DNA from: Shewanella subflava
GTDB lineage: Bacteria > Pseudomonadota > Gammaproteobacteria > Enterobacterales > Shewanellaceae
Length of the DNA stretch: 64,000 nucleotides
Reading direction: 5' to 3'
NCBI RefSeq assembly: GCF_025971955.1
Contig: NZ_JAPDMX010000003.1
Coordinates: forward strand, 336,678 to 400,677
Part shown: positions 42,530 through 52,018 of the stretch, one piece after another
Position numbering within the stretch: position 1 is the stretch's first letter
Layout: the number at the start of each line of letters is the position of its first letter
The notes under the pieces: model-generated
Told to the model about the DNA's origin: nothing
The model's database searches: none
The model's input: only the letters and a program-made list of their open reading frames with translations
Translations under genes and position numbers: made by a program

Positions 42530-43159
42530 TTAACCGACAACATTAAGTTGTCGTTCAGTAAAGTGACATCCTGCATGGGTGGCGATCTGGCGGCATTGTT
42601 CTATGTCGACATCGGTTAACCCATTAATGGCACTGACAGAAACAGATTTAACGTATTGTGGCGCTAGGTTGATAAAGTCACGGACGGCCGCATAAGCCAT
42701 TGGTAACTTTGGCTGACAATGCTTTATATAGGCTGCTTCGGTATCAGCATTAAGTGAAATTGACATTGCATCAATACACTTTGCCAGCTCAGGTAAAATA
42801 TTGCGTCGATGGAATAAATTGCCCAATCCATCTGTGTTCAGTCTGACTTTTGCACCGCGCTGCTTTAGCTCAATAGCAACGGTAAGTAGGGTATCTAAGT
42901 TTAGTGTTGGCTCACCATAACCGCAAAATACGTATTCATCAAAGGCCTTTACATCTCCCAATAACGGTAGAATGTCATCCGCGTGAATCGTTTTACTCAA
43001 TGTTAAATCATATTCTGCCACCTGTTTGCTGCCATTATGTTTTGGACAAAACTGACAGCGTAATGTGCAACGGCTTGTCAGGTTGATATAGCGGTTTTGG
43101 CGAATATCGTACACTAAGGTGTTATCAATTATTGAGTCGGTAGCTTGGGTCGATTTCAT
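42530..43159 (-). CDS. Radical SAM protein of the TatD-associated type
   Basis: 209 residues, short for a radical SAM enzyme. The [4Fe-4S] motif CTLRCQFC (CxxxCxxC) lies near residue 32, inside NLTSRCTLRCQFCPKHNG, followed by the SAM-site GYGEPTLN and RLNTDGLGNL. This is the pattern of the small TatD-linked radical SAM family. A tatD gene usually lies next to it, but none is seen in the window. Reaction unknown. It ends with the conserved HFTERQLNVVG. The ATG at 43159 is the start. Confidence 0.82.
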   Translation of the reverse strand: MKSTQATDSIIDNTLVYDIRQNRYINLTSRCTLRCQFCPKHNGSKQVAEYDLTLSKTIHADDILPLLGDVKAFDEYVFCGYGEPTLNLDTLLTVAIELKQRGAKVRLNTDGLGNLFHRRNILPELAKCIDAMSISLNADTEAAYIKHCQPKLPMAYAAVRDFINLAPQYVKSVSVSAINGLTDVDIEQCRQIATHAGCHFTERQLNVVG

Positions 43160-43242
43160 ACGCTGCTAGGATGATGGATGACAATTAATCATACTGTATT
43201 TGCAGGATGGTGAATGTTGGTCAGATCTCAGAACGTGAAAAC

Positions 43243-43271
43243 AAAAACAGCGCTCAATAAGCGCTGTTTTT
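43243..43271 (-). terminator. Terminator of the RND efflux operon
   Basis: Stem AAAAACAGCGC / GCGCTGTTTTT with a seven-base loop, between the RND permease stop and the radical SAM gene; T-rich on the minus strand. Confidence 0.85.
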
Positions 43272-43286
43272 AGGAAAAAGCAAAGG

Positions 43287-46200
43287 TTAGTGGTAATCGG
43301 CTTCGGTGTTTTTGGGGCGCCACCACCACAAATAGAACTGCGTAAAGACCCGTTTTATGTCATCTAAAATGATATAAAGTACGGGCACTAAAATCAGCGT
43401 GACTACCGTTGAAAATAAGATACCAAATGCTAATGATGTGGCCATTGGGATCACAATCTTCGCCTGTAAGCTTTTTTCCATGATGATTGGCGCTAGGCCA
43501 ACAAAGGTGGTGAGTGAGGTAAGAATAATCGCCCTAAAGCGATAACAACCTGCATCGATTGCCGATTGTAATAACGGTTTACCTTCTTCACGGGCTTTGT
43601 TAACAAAATCAACCAAGATTAATGAGTCATTCACCACCACACCGGCCAGAGCGACAATGCCACATAAGCTTAATACGCTCATAGACAATCCCAGCACAAA
43701 GTGACCGACTAACGCGCCAATCATGCCAAAGGGGATCACTGACATGATGATCAATGGCTGACTATATGATTTTAACGGAATGGCCATTAATGCATAAATG
43801 GTAAACATGGCAAAGAAGAAGCCCTGAATTAAGCCAATCATGGCATTTTGCTCATCCAAGCTGCTGCCATCAAGTGATGCTGAAACATGTGGATATTTAG
43901 CCGTTAAATACGGGATAAACTCAGACTGTACTTCATCAACAACTTTGCTTGGTTCCACTTTGTTTTTATTGGCATTGGCACGAATCGTAATAGCACGGCG
44001 TCCGTCAACCCGAGTTATCGAAGCGTAAGAGTCACCTAACTCAACGGATGCGACACTTGAAAACGGAACTGTTTGTCCATTTTGGGTGCGGATCATCATA
44101 TTTTCAAGGTGACCAATAGTGCGTCGCTGCTCTAATGGGTAGCGCACCATGACTTTCACTTCTTCTTTATTGCGTAAAATACGCTGGGCTTCATAACCGT
44201 AAAACCCGTAACGCACCTGACGAGCTAAATCTGATAACGTGAGCCCCTGAGCTTCGGCTTCAGGTAAAATGTTCAGCCTGATTTCATGACTACCGGATGA
44301 AAAGTTATCTGAAATGTCATATACACCTTCGTAGGTGGCTAATTTAGCTTTAATTTCTTTTGACGCTTCCGCTAATTGATCTAAATCGCTAGACGTTAAT
44401 CGAAATGACAAATCACCGCCAGTATCATTGGTGCTGGCATTAATGTTGAGTTTTTTAACCGATAATAATTCTGGCAACTGTTTGCGCCACTCTTCAGCTA
44501 TCGTCACGCCGTCAACTTCACGATCTTCGCCCTTTGTTAATTCAGTGAAGATAAATGCTGAGGTGCGGGAGTTCAGTGACACAAAGCTGTGCTTAACCAC
44601 AGCAGAGCCATATTTATCTTCCATTACCGCATTCATTTTGTATAACGCATCTTCAACCTGCTGCACAGTGGTTAATGTGTTGAGCTCCGAACTGCCTTCA
44701 TCCATCTCTAATTGCACTTGGATAAAGTCTGATGGGATATCTGGGAAAAACACCCAGCGCACTTTACCACTTGCTACTAAGGCGATAGAGAGAATTAATA
44801 CCCCGATAAACAGGGCCACAACGTTGTAGCGTTGCTTAATACAAGCCTCTAAAAAATGGCGATATTTGTGGTGAATAAAGAATTGTAATTTATCGTTTAA
44901 CGCCACTTTGAAACGAGAAAACACATTCGTTGGCTTGGTTTTTTTACGCACTTTCATGTGTGCTAAGTGAGCGGGTAAAATAAATTTTGATTCAATCAAT
45001 GAAAATGCTAAACATAAAATAACAATCATGCCGATGGATTTCCAAATGATCCCCATCGGACCAGAAACCAAGATCATAGGCACGAAGGCCGCAATCGTAG
45101 TTAATACACCAAAGGTGGCAGGCATAGCGACTTTATGTACACCGGTAATGACGTTATTTAATGAATGACCATTTTCTTCGACTTCGCTATAGGCACTTTC
45201 CCCAATGACAATGGCATCATCGACAACTATTCCCAATACCAAAATAAACGCGAACAGGGTCAGCATGTTAATTGACATCCCGACCATAGGCATGAGCAGC
45301 ATTGCGCCTAAAAAGCATACTGGCAGCCCCATCATTACCCAAAATGCGAGTTTAAGGTCAAGGAAAAGTGCCAGAATAATAAAGACTAATAGAGCACCAT
45401 AAAACATGTTAGATAACATCATGTTTAATCGGCCTTGGAGGTAGTGGGTTAAATCTCCCCAGGTATCTAATTGCACATTGGCAGGCAAGCTACTTTGTCG
45501 CTCAGCAATATAAGTTTTAACTTGCTTCGAAATGGCCAACGCATTTTGGTCATCAATACTGGTAATTTCAATAATGGCAGCAGGTTTGCCATTAAAGCGG
45601 GTGTAACCTAGGCGCTCCTCAAAATCATCTTTAATTTCTGCGACCTGTGGTAGCATAATTCGGCTACCATCAGGCTTGGTTAATACGGCAATTTTGGCAA
45701 AGTCTTCACCGGTATAAGCCTGACCTTTGGTTCGTAATAAAATATCCCCGTCTTTGGCGCGAATAGAACCACCAGGTAAATCTATCGAAGAGTTTTGTAC
45801 CGCTTGGGCGACCTGGCTAAAGCTCAAGCCATACTCTCGTAGTTTATCTTCTGATACTTCAATGCCAATTTCATAGTCACGTACACCGTTTAATTTGGCG
45901 CGAGTGACACCAGGCAGATCGGTGATATCTTCTCGAATCGATTTGGCGATTTCTTTCATATCATGCAACGAAATATCACCGTATACCGATACCCAGATAA
46001 CATTATTTTCTGGTTTTATTTGAAAAATATTGGGTTTTTCGATGTTATCAGGAAAGGTTGCGATGGCATCTATACGCAGTTTAGATTCATCAAGTACCGC
46101 TTGAACATCATAGCCATCATCGACTTCAATGGTTACCGAGCCCACACCATCACTGGCCACTGAGGTAATTTTTTTAATCCCTGAGACATCTTGAATGGCT

Positions 46201-46418
46201 TCTTCAATCTTGATGTTAATCCCTTCTTCAATTTCCTGTGGCGCAGCCCCTGGGTATGCCACATTGACGTTGATAAGGTTAAGGGTAAAACTGGGGAAAA
46301 CTTCTTTGTTGATCAGTACTGCACTGAATAAGCCGCCGCCAATCAACACTAACATTAATAAGTTTGCGGCAACGCTATTGCGGGCAAACCAAGCAATAAT
46401 TCCTGACTGACCTTGCAT
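43287..46418 (-). CDS. RND-family efflux permease (HAE/AcrB-like)
   Basis: 1043 residues with 12 expected TM helices and two large periplasmic loops. Typical start AWFARNSVAANLLMLVLIGGGLFSA; the proton-relay Asp pair lies in TM4 (ILVLGIVVDDAIVIGE); the TM10-12 region repeats the fold (GIVALAGVVVNDSLILVDFV). It is of the HAE type that moves drugs or lipophilic compounds; the substrate is unknown. The start codon overlaps the stop of the upstream fusion-protein gene (TAATG), so they are translated together. No outer-membrane channel gene lies with it; TolC would be needed from elsewhere. Confidence 0.92.
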   Translation of the reverse strand: MQGQSGIIAWFARNSVAANLLMLVLIGGGLFSAVLINKEVFPSFTLNLINVNVAYPGAAPQEIEEGINIKIEEAIQDVSGIKKITSVASDGVGSVTIEVDDGYDVQAVLDESKLRIDAIATFPDNIEKPNIFQIKPENNVIWVSVYGDISLHDMKEIAKSIREDITDLPGVTRAKLNGVRDYEIGIEVSEDKLREYGLSFSQVAQAVQNSSIDLPGGSIRAKDGDILLRTKGQAYTGEDFAKIAVLTKPDGSRIMLPQVAEIKDDFEERLGYTRFNGKPAAIIEITSIDDQNALAISKQVKTYIAERQSSLPANVQLDTWGDLTHYLQGRLNMMLSNMFYGALLVFIILALFLDLKLAFWVMMGLPVCFLGAMLLMPMVGMSINMLTLFAFILVLGIVVDDAIVIGESAYSEVEENGHSLNNVITGVHKVAMPATFGVLTTIAAFVPMILVSGPMGIIWKSIGMIVILCLAFSLIESKFILPAHLAHMKVRKKTKPTNVFSRFKVALNDKLQFFIHHKYRHFLEACIKQRYNVVALFIGVLILSIALVASGKVRWVFFPDIPSDFIQVQLEMDEGSSELNTLTTVQQVEDALYKMNAVMEDKYGSAVVKHSFVSLNSRTSAFIFTELTKGEDREVDGVTIAEEWRKQLPELLSVKKLNINASTNDTGGDLSFRLTSSDLDQLAEASKEIKAKLATYEGVYDISDNFSSGSHEIRLNILPEAEAQGLTLSDLARQVRYGFYGYEAQRILRNKEEVKVMVRYPLEQRRTIGHLENMMIRTQNGQTVPFSSVASVELGDSYASITRVDGRRAITIRANANKNKVEPSKVVDEVQSEFIPYLTAKYPHVSASLDGSSLDEQNAMIGLIQGFFFAMFTIYALMAIPLKSYSQPLIIMSVIPFGMIGALVGHFVLGLSMSVLSLCGIVALAGVVVNDSLILVDFVNKAREEGKPLLQSAIDAGCYRFRAIILTSLTTFVGLAPIIMEKSLQAKIVIPMATSLAFGILFSTVVTLILVPVLYIILDDIKRVFTQFYLWWWRPKNTEADYH

Positions 46419-47620
46419 TATTCTGCTCCTGCTGGGCTGATTTCATCATCTGACACATCATCAGCAGGACTTGGTTGCTCAACCTCGCCTAAAATTTTTA
46501 CTTTCTGGCCATCAGATAAATTAACCACATTAGTGGTAGAGATACGTTCACCATTGGTAAAGCTATCTTTGATATAGACGTTATCGATATCACTTTTCAC
46601 GATATTAACCGAGCGCATTTCAATGGTATTGTCAGGCTTAACAATGGCAACCTGATCATTTCTCACCACATAGCGTGGCAGAGAAACAATGCCGGTTACG
46701 GTGCGGCCTTTTATCACAGCGGTCACAAAACTACCGTATTTTAATGGCAGTTTATTGATGGTTCTCGATTGAAGTAGGTAGGGATCGGTCACCTCTGCAA
46801 CCAAATACACCATACGATTTTGCTCATCAATGACATTTTCACTGCGGATAATCTTGCCTTCCCAGGAGATATCCTGACCAGCAAGTGATGCATTTAAAGT
46901 GACTTGAGTGTCGGGATTATCGATGGACTCTAAATAAGCTAAATCGCTATTGGTGAGCGGTAAGCGAATTTCTGCGGTCTGGGTGTCATACAGCTCACCT
47001 AAGTTAGTCCCTAAGGTCACGTATTGACCTAAATCTACTTTTCTTGCTTTGATGATGCCGTCAAACGGCGCGCGTATTACGGTGCGCTCAAGATTTCGTT
47101 GTGCTCTTGCTAGCCCTGCTTGCGCAGATTTAAGGTTAGCCTGTTCTTTTTTAAGCTGAGGAATACGCAAACCGAGCTCTGGTGCCACGCCTTTATCAAA
47201 ATCTTTAAACTCAATTTTAGCCACTTCACCTCGGGCGATTTCTTCATTAAGCATTGCTGTTGCTTGTGCCACATTGGCCTCAGCTTGCATCAAGTCTGCT
47301 TCATAATCTGACGGTTCGATGAGCGCAAGTTGTTCACCTTTTTTCACCATGCCGCCAGCGACAAAGTTTGGTGAGATACTTTGCAATCGACCTTGAACTT
47401 CGGTGACTAACTGGGTTTTATATTTAGGATTAACCACACCGTAAGAAGGTAAGTTCAGCGATACTGTTTGTTGTTCAACGGTCATGACATCCACAATGGT
47501 CAAAACTGCCGCTTCTTGTTTCTGTTCCGGTGTTTCTTGTGTCCCCATTAGCAGTATGGCTAACCCAATAAATACAATCAGGATAAGGAGGGGCGAGAGT
47601 CTTCTTAAAATAGTCATCAT
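46418..47620 (-). CDS. RND efflux membrane-fusion protein
   Basis: 400 residues from the ATG at 47620; the frame continues upstream to a TTG at 47695, but that adds 25 codons with no signal sequence. N-terminal anchor helix (LLILIVFIGLAILLMG), a biotinyl-lipoyl half-motif (LVTEVQGRLQSISPNFVAGGMVKKGEQLALIEPSDYEADL), a coiled-coil hairpin (about 110-190), then lipoyl and beta-barrel domains. It links the permease to an outer-membrane channel. The stop overlaps the permease start. A short acidic tail (DDVSDDEISPAGAE) ends it. Confidence 0.9.
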   Translation of the reverse strand: MMTILRRLSPLLILIVFIGLAILLMGTQETPEQKQEAAVLTIVDVMTVEQQTVSLNLPSYGVVNPKYKTQLVTEVQGRLQSISPNFVAGGMVKKGEQLALIEPSDYEADLMQAEANVAQATAMLNEEIARGEVAKIEFKDFDKGVAPELGLRIPQLKKEQANLKSAQAGLARAQRNLERTVIRAPFDGIIKARKVDLGQYVTLGTNLGELYDTQTAEIRLPLTNSDLAYLESIDNPDTQVTLNASLAGQDISWEGKIIRSENVIDEQNRMVYLVAEVTDPYLLQSRTINKLPLKYGSFVTAVIKGRTVTGIVSLPRYVVRNDQVAIVKPDNTIEMRSVNIVKSDIDNVYIKDSFTNGERISTTNVVNLSDGQKVKILGEVEQPSPADDVSDDEISPAGAE

Positions 47621-48005
47621 TCTTTTTGCGTATCCATGCTGAATTGTGATTGATGCGATTAACAGGTTGTAATTGTTGTTTTTATCACCAATCAATTAAC
47701 TGTTTTTTTATGCTTATCAGTATTATGCCTAAACTAGCAGAATTTCAGCTTTACCTAAACAGCTTTAAGTAAATAAAGTGTATCAAGTTTGTTGCATTGT
47801 TAGTTTGTTGTGATTTTGGCTGATGAGGCTCTAATCATGTCTAACCTCAACGGTATTGGTATTTTCCAAGAGAATATTGATTAACCAACGTTATGATGAG
47901 CTAGGCTCGTTTTTAAATAGGGCTGAAAACGGCATTAAGTGGCCATAAAAAAGCGAACCCGATTGGGTTCGCTAGATTAGAATATTGCTTGAGATAACTT
48001 TAATT
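47621..48005. other. Intergenic region with srmB terminator, no gene
   Basis: 385 bases. It holds the efflux operon promoter region and the srmB terminator at 47947-47973. No supported ORF. Confidence 0.45.
47947..47973 (-). terminator. Terminator after srmB
   Basis: On the minus strand: stem AGCGAACCC / GGGTTCGCT with an AATC loop, followed by Ts. Confidence 0.9.
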
Positions 48006-49229
48006 CTATTTCTTTTTCTTAAACTTTTTAGACGATTTTTTTGCGTCTTTAGCGTTAGCTTTTTTCTTACCAGGCACTTTGGCTTCTTTATGCTTAGGGC
48101 GCAGTTCTTCAATCACACGACGCTTTAGCGGTTGCTCAATATAGCGTTCAATTTTACCTACAATGCGAATATCATGCGCTTCAACCAACGAAATGGCAGT
48201 GCCTTTGGCACCCGCACGACCTGTTCGGCCAATTCGGTGAACATAGGTGTCTGCAGAACGTGGCATGTCATAGTTAATCACATGGGTAATATCATCTACG
48301 TCAATACCACGAGCGGCAACATCCGTTGCCAATAGGACATTGACTTCGCCTTTAGTAAAACGGCCTAATGCTTGGAAACGTTTTTTCTGCTCCATGTCGC
48401 CACGCATAAAAGCACAAGGAATATTGGCTTTTAGTAACAACCCTTCAAGGCTAGCAACGACTTCACGGGTTTTAACAAACACGATAGTTCGTTTGACTTG
48501 TTCTTGGCGTAAAATATGACACAGCAGGGCAAATTTATGCTCTTTGTTATCAGCTAAATGCGCCCATTGATGTATTTTGGCTTTTTCGCTGCGCGGTGCC
48601 TCAACATCGATAGTAATAGGATCTTTTAACAGATCTCGGGCAAAACGCTCTACACCACTGCCTTCTAATGTGGCAGAAAATAACATGTTTTGTTTGCGCC
48701 CCTGTGCTTCAATCGCAATCGCTTGAACCACTGACGAGAACCCCATATCAAGCATACGATCCGCTTCATCGATAATCAGAATATCGACTTCAGTGGCATC
48801 GAACTTTCTTTTATCGAGGTATTCCATTAATCGACCTGGGGTGGCGATCAAAATGTCGACATTACCTTCAAGCGCTTCTTCTTGAGGGGCGTATGGTACA
48901 CCACCAGTAATGATAGCAATGTCGAGATCCAAATCCGTTGCTAAATGGCAAGCATAACGATGAATTTGGCTGGCAAGCTCACGTGTTGGGCTTAACACCA
49001 ATACACGCGCCTGACCTTCAAATCGACGAGGGAAGTCAATAAGGTGTTGTAATGCTGGTAGTAAGAAACTGGCTGTTTTACCGGTTCCTGTGGGTGCACG
49101 CGCAAGAATATCCCGTTGCTCCATCGCCATAGGAATAGTTTCTTGCTGGACTGTGGTTGGGCTTTTATGGCCCATGGCTTTCAACGAATCTAATAACCTT
49201 GGGTCTAAATCGAAATCTTCAAATAACAT
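48006..49229 (-). CDS. srmB: DEAD-box RNA helicase SrmB
   Basis: 407 residues. Helicase motifs in order: Q motif region (FEDFDLDPRLLDSLKAMGHKSPTTVQQ), I (APTGTGKT), Ia (PTRELASQ), Ib (ATPGR), II (DEAD in IIDEADRMLDMGF), III (SAT), IV-VI (ATDVAARGIDVDDITHVINYD, HRIGRTGRAGAKG). The basic C-terminal tail (KKKANAKDAKKSSKKFKKKK) helps rRNA binding. SrmB takes part in 50S subunit assembly. trmN lies just upstream, 55 bases away on the same strand; in E. coli srmB and trmN (yfiC) are also adjacent, which supports the name. Confidence 0.88.
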   Translation of the reverse strand: MLFEDFDLDPRLLDSLKAMGHKSPTTVQQETIPMAMEQRDILARAPTGTGKTASFLLPALQHLIDFPRRFEGQARVLVLSPTRELASQIHRYACHLATDLDLDIAIITGGVPYAPQEEALEGNVDILIATPGRLMEYLDKRKFDATEVDILIIDEADRMLDMGFSSVVQAIAIEAQGRKQNMLFSATLEGSGVERFARDLLKDPITIDVEAPRSEKAKIHQWAHLADNKEHKFALLCHILRQEQVKRTIVFVKTREVVASLEGLLLKANIPCAFMRGDMEQKKRFQALGRFTKGEVNVLLATDVAARGIDVDDITHVINYDMPRSADTYVHRIGRTGRAGAKGTAISLVEAHDIRIVGKIERYIEQPLKRRVIEELRPKHKEAKVPGKKKANAKDAKKSSKKFKKKK

Positions 49230-49284
49230 GCACGTGGGTCTCGCTTAAAAGTAGCCAAGCATTATAACTGACGAATCACATAGG

Positions 49285-50010
49285 CTAAAGTTTTAAGTAG
49301 AAATCTCGACATAAATCTATCATTTTGGCGGAGTAATGGCCCTGTTTGTTACGAATATGCATCTGGCTATTAACAATCGGCTTGTGGGCTTTGCCATGTT
49401 TTACAGCTAGCAACCAGCGGCTTTGGGCTTTGCCCTCGACACTGCTAACGCTCACATATTCACAAATATGCAAAGGTGTTTGTGCCATAGCTTGTTTGAA
49501 CTGAGGCAAGCTTTGATAAGGAATGATCAAGCTTGCTGTGCCTTGTTGATGTAAAAGTTGTGTAATCGCGCTAAGTAATTCAATAAAGCTAAGTTGATCG
49601 GTATGCCTTGCAGTGGCTCTGGCGATATTTTGCGTTTGAGGCCCATTGGTAAAATAGGGCGGATTACAAATAATGTGATCAAAAGGCGCTTGCGTGTGTT
49701 GAATAAAAGATAAGCAGTAACTTTGAATACTGGTGTGTAATAGCGTGACTTTTGCTGACCATGGGCTCCTACCTATGTTAGCTTGGCAGTCATCAACCGC
49801 TGCAGAATCAAGTTCAATTGCGGTTATCTTTGCAGCATGATGAGAGCGTTGGGCCGCCATTAAACTCAACAATCCGCTGCCTGCGCCAATATCCAAAATG
49901 TTTTTAGCTTCGCCCAATGCTGCCCATGCGCCTAATAACACACCATCCGTGCTGACCGACATACCACAACGGCTGTCATCAATATGAAATTGTTTGAATG
50001 TAAATGGCAT
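49285..50010 (-). CDS. trmN: tRNA(Val) adenine-37-N6 methyltransferase TrmN (YfiC)
   Basis: 241 residues, a class I SAM methyltransferase. It opens [28 protein letters not shown], typical of YfiC, followed by the SAM site [14 protein letters not shown] and the N6-adenine motif IICNPPYF. The product is m6A at position 37 of tRNA-Val. Adjacency to srmB is conserved. No strong ribosome-binding site; the ATG at 50010 is the family start. Confidence 0.9.
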   Translation of the reverse strand: MPFTFKQFHIDDSRCGMSVSTDGVLLGAWAALGEAKNILDIGAGSGLLSLMAAQRSHHAAKITAIELDSAAVDDCQANIGRSPWSAKVTLLHTSIQSYCLSFIQHTQAPFDHIICNPPYFTNGPQTQNIARATARHTDQLSFIELLSAITQLLHQQGTASLIIPYQSLPQFKQAMAQTPLHICEYVSVSSVEGKAQSRWLLAVKHGKAHKPIVNSQMHIRNKQGHYSAKMIDLCRDFYLKL

Positions 50011-50599
50011 ACGTTTTTCGGATAAAGGACAGAAGGTGGCATTGTAGCAAAATAATTGCCTTTGTTAATTTGCCGCATCGGGTCTTAATGATTTTATCGA
50101 TACAGAGACTGTTATACGGTTAGTTTCTAGTTTCTAGTTTCTAGTTTCTAGTTTCTAGTTTCTGGTTTCTGGTTTCTGGTTTCTGGTTTCTGGTTTCTGG
50201 TATCTGGTTTCTAGTTGCTAGGTTGTTGGGTTTTGTTATGGTTATTTGTCGGCTGTTTTGCGTATGTTTAGTGATTTTGCGAGTTGTTTAAGCATAAAAA
50301 TGTAAATTTGCAGTTTATCTTGTTCTACTATTGTGTGTGGAAGGATTCTTTGATATTAGTTCCAGCCCGTTTTGCCATTGTAAAACCGCGGTTCTATTTG
50401 TTTTAAGGGTTTTGACCGGCCATTGAACAATCATCGCAGCTAGGTTAGTCGTTTTTTTATACTGATTTGGGTAGGTTTTATATGGCAAAAGTGTACATAT
50501 ATTTTTACAGCTTGTGTTTTGTTATAGATTAGCAGTAGCTAAATATAATTTGATCACTTAAGTTGGTAAAAAACAAATACAATTAAATGAGACCTCATA
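50011..50599. other. Intergenic region between trmN and brnQ
   Basis: 589 bases without a supported ORF. It carries the 7-bp tandem repeat (50122-50219), after which the DNA is T- and G-rich on the plus strand without further clear structure. The brnQ promoter must lie in the last 150 bases but no hexamers are convincing. Confidence 0.45.
50122..50219. repeat. 7-bp tandem repeat, 14 units in two blocks
   Basis: Six copies of AGTTTCT (50122-50163) are followed by five of GGTTTCT (50164-50198), then GGTATCT, GGTTTCT and AGTTGCT. The change from A to G at one position splits the array into two homogeneous blocks, so each block expanded after the base change. It lies in a non-coding stretch. Confidence 0.97.
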
Positions 50600-51931
50600 G
50601 TGCAAACAACTAAACTATCGATTACCGATACCTTTGGCCTAGGATTTATGGCTTTCGCATTCTTTTTAGGCGCAGGAAACCTGATATTCCCAACTTTTGC
50701 AGGCTTTTTAGCAGGCGAAAATATGCCGCTTGCTATGCTTGGTTTTCTATTAACCGCAGTCGGAATGCCACTGATCGGGTTAATTGCGGTAGCCAAATCT
50801 AACGGTAAAATTATGGCTTACTTGCCGCCATTTGCCGCTACCGCATTGGCTATTGCCATCTATATCATTATTGGTCCTGCGTTTGCCGCGCCAAGAACCA
50901 GCTTAGTTGCATTCGAAATAGGTGCCCGCCCCTTTATCGCTAACCCTGATGCGGTTGTGATGATTGCTGGTCAGTCCATCAATATTGCCCAGCTGATATT
51001 TACATTAGTGTTTTTTGCCATAGTGATGGTGATGTCACTTTTTCCGGGTAAGTTATTAGATAGCGTCGGTAAAGTATTAACCCCTATTTTAATTTTATTG
51101 TTAGTGGCATTAGCAATGAGTGTGTTGTTTTTATCAGGTTCAGAAGTGGGTGCGCCAGTTGATGAATACCTCTCTAGCCCTTTATCAAAAGGGATTATTG
51201 AAGGTTATAACACCATGGATACTCTGGCATCGATTTTATTCGGTATGTTGATTATTGATTTACTGCGTAAAAAAGGCATTGAAAATGCGGCGGATCAAAC
51301 CAAATACCTCATTCGTGCAGCAATCATTGCCGCATCTGGTTTAGCCTTTGTGTACATTTCACTGTTCTTTTTAGGTGTAACAGCGGGTGACTTAGCCACT
51401 GGGGCATCCAATGGCGGAGTTATTTTAACAAACTATGTTGATCACCACTTTGGGATGCTAGGCATTGTGCTGTTGTCGACGGTAGTGGCATTAGCGTGTT
51501 TAACCACCGGAATTGGCCTAGTCACAGCTTGTTCTGAGTTTTTTAATGAACTGCTACCGAAGATTTCATATCAACGTTTTGTGATATTTTTCAGTGTAGT
51601 GTGTGCTACGGTGGCCAACGTTGGATTATCACAGTTGATCTCGATTAGTGTTCCTGTTCTGATGACGATTTATCCTGTTGCCATCGCACTGGTATTGATT
51701 ACATTAATTACGCCTAAATTTGCGCGTCCAGCGTTTTCACAGCGACTTGTTTTGAGTGTGGCATTAGCCTTTGGTATTCTTGATGGCTTTAAAGCAGCGG
51801 GTGTCGATATGTCAACCTTTAACTTTTTGCCATTACACGCTGAAGGTATGGCATGGCTCTTACCTACAGTTATCGTCACTGTAGTGTGTTTATTTCTACC
51901 AAGAAGCGCACAATCTAACTCTGCTGCCTAA
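50600..51931 (+). CDS. brnQ: Branched-chain amino acid carrier BrnQ (LIVCS family)
   Basis: 443 residues, about 12 TM helices. The conserved first helix with GFMAFAFFLGAGNLIFPTFAG and the GPAFAAPRTSLVAFEI loop are LIVCS signatures. It is a Na+- or H+-coupled importer of leucine, isoleucine and valine. The start is GTG at 50600 with TGAGA upstream. It is separated from xerD by only 87 bases with no strong terminator, but the function is unrelated. Confidence 0.92.
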   Translation: MQTTKLSITDTFGLGFMAFAFFLGAGNLIFPTFAGFLAGENMPLAMLGFLLTAVGMPLIGLIAVAKSNGKIMAYLPPFAATALAIAIYIIIGPAFAAPRTSLVAFEIGARPFIANPDAVVMIAGQSINIAQLIFTLVFFAIVMVMSLFPGKLLDSVGKVLTPILILLLVALAMSVLFLSGSEVGAPVDEYLSSPLSKGIIEGYNTMDTLASILFGMLIIDLLRKKGIENAADQTKYLIRAAIIAASGLAFVYISLFFLGVTAGDLATGASNGGVILTNYVDHHFGMLGIVLLSTVVALACLTTGIGLVTACSEFFNELLPKISYQRFVIFFSVVCATVANVGLSQLISISVPVLMTIYPVAIALVLITLITPKFARPAFSQRLVLSVALAFGILDGFKAAGVDMSTFNFLPLHAEGMAWLLPTVIVTVVCLFLPRSAQSNSAA

Positions 51932-52018
51932 ATGCGTTAACGCTGAGTGAGATGAAATTAACCCGTTGGATATGCTAATCTACAACCAGTATATCCAGCG
52001 TGTTAAATTGAGTATGAC

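Noticed and set aside
50122..50219. Possible CRISPR array
   Set aside because: The units are 7 bases with no spacers; it is a simple tandem repeat.
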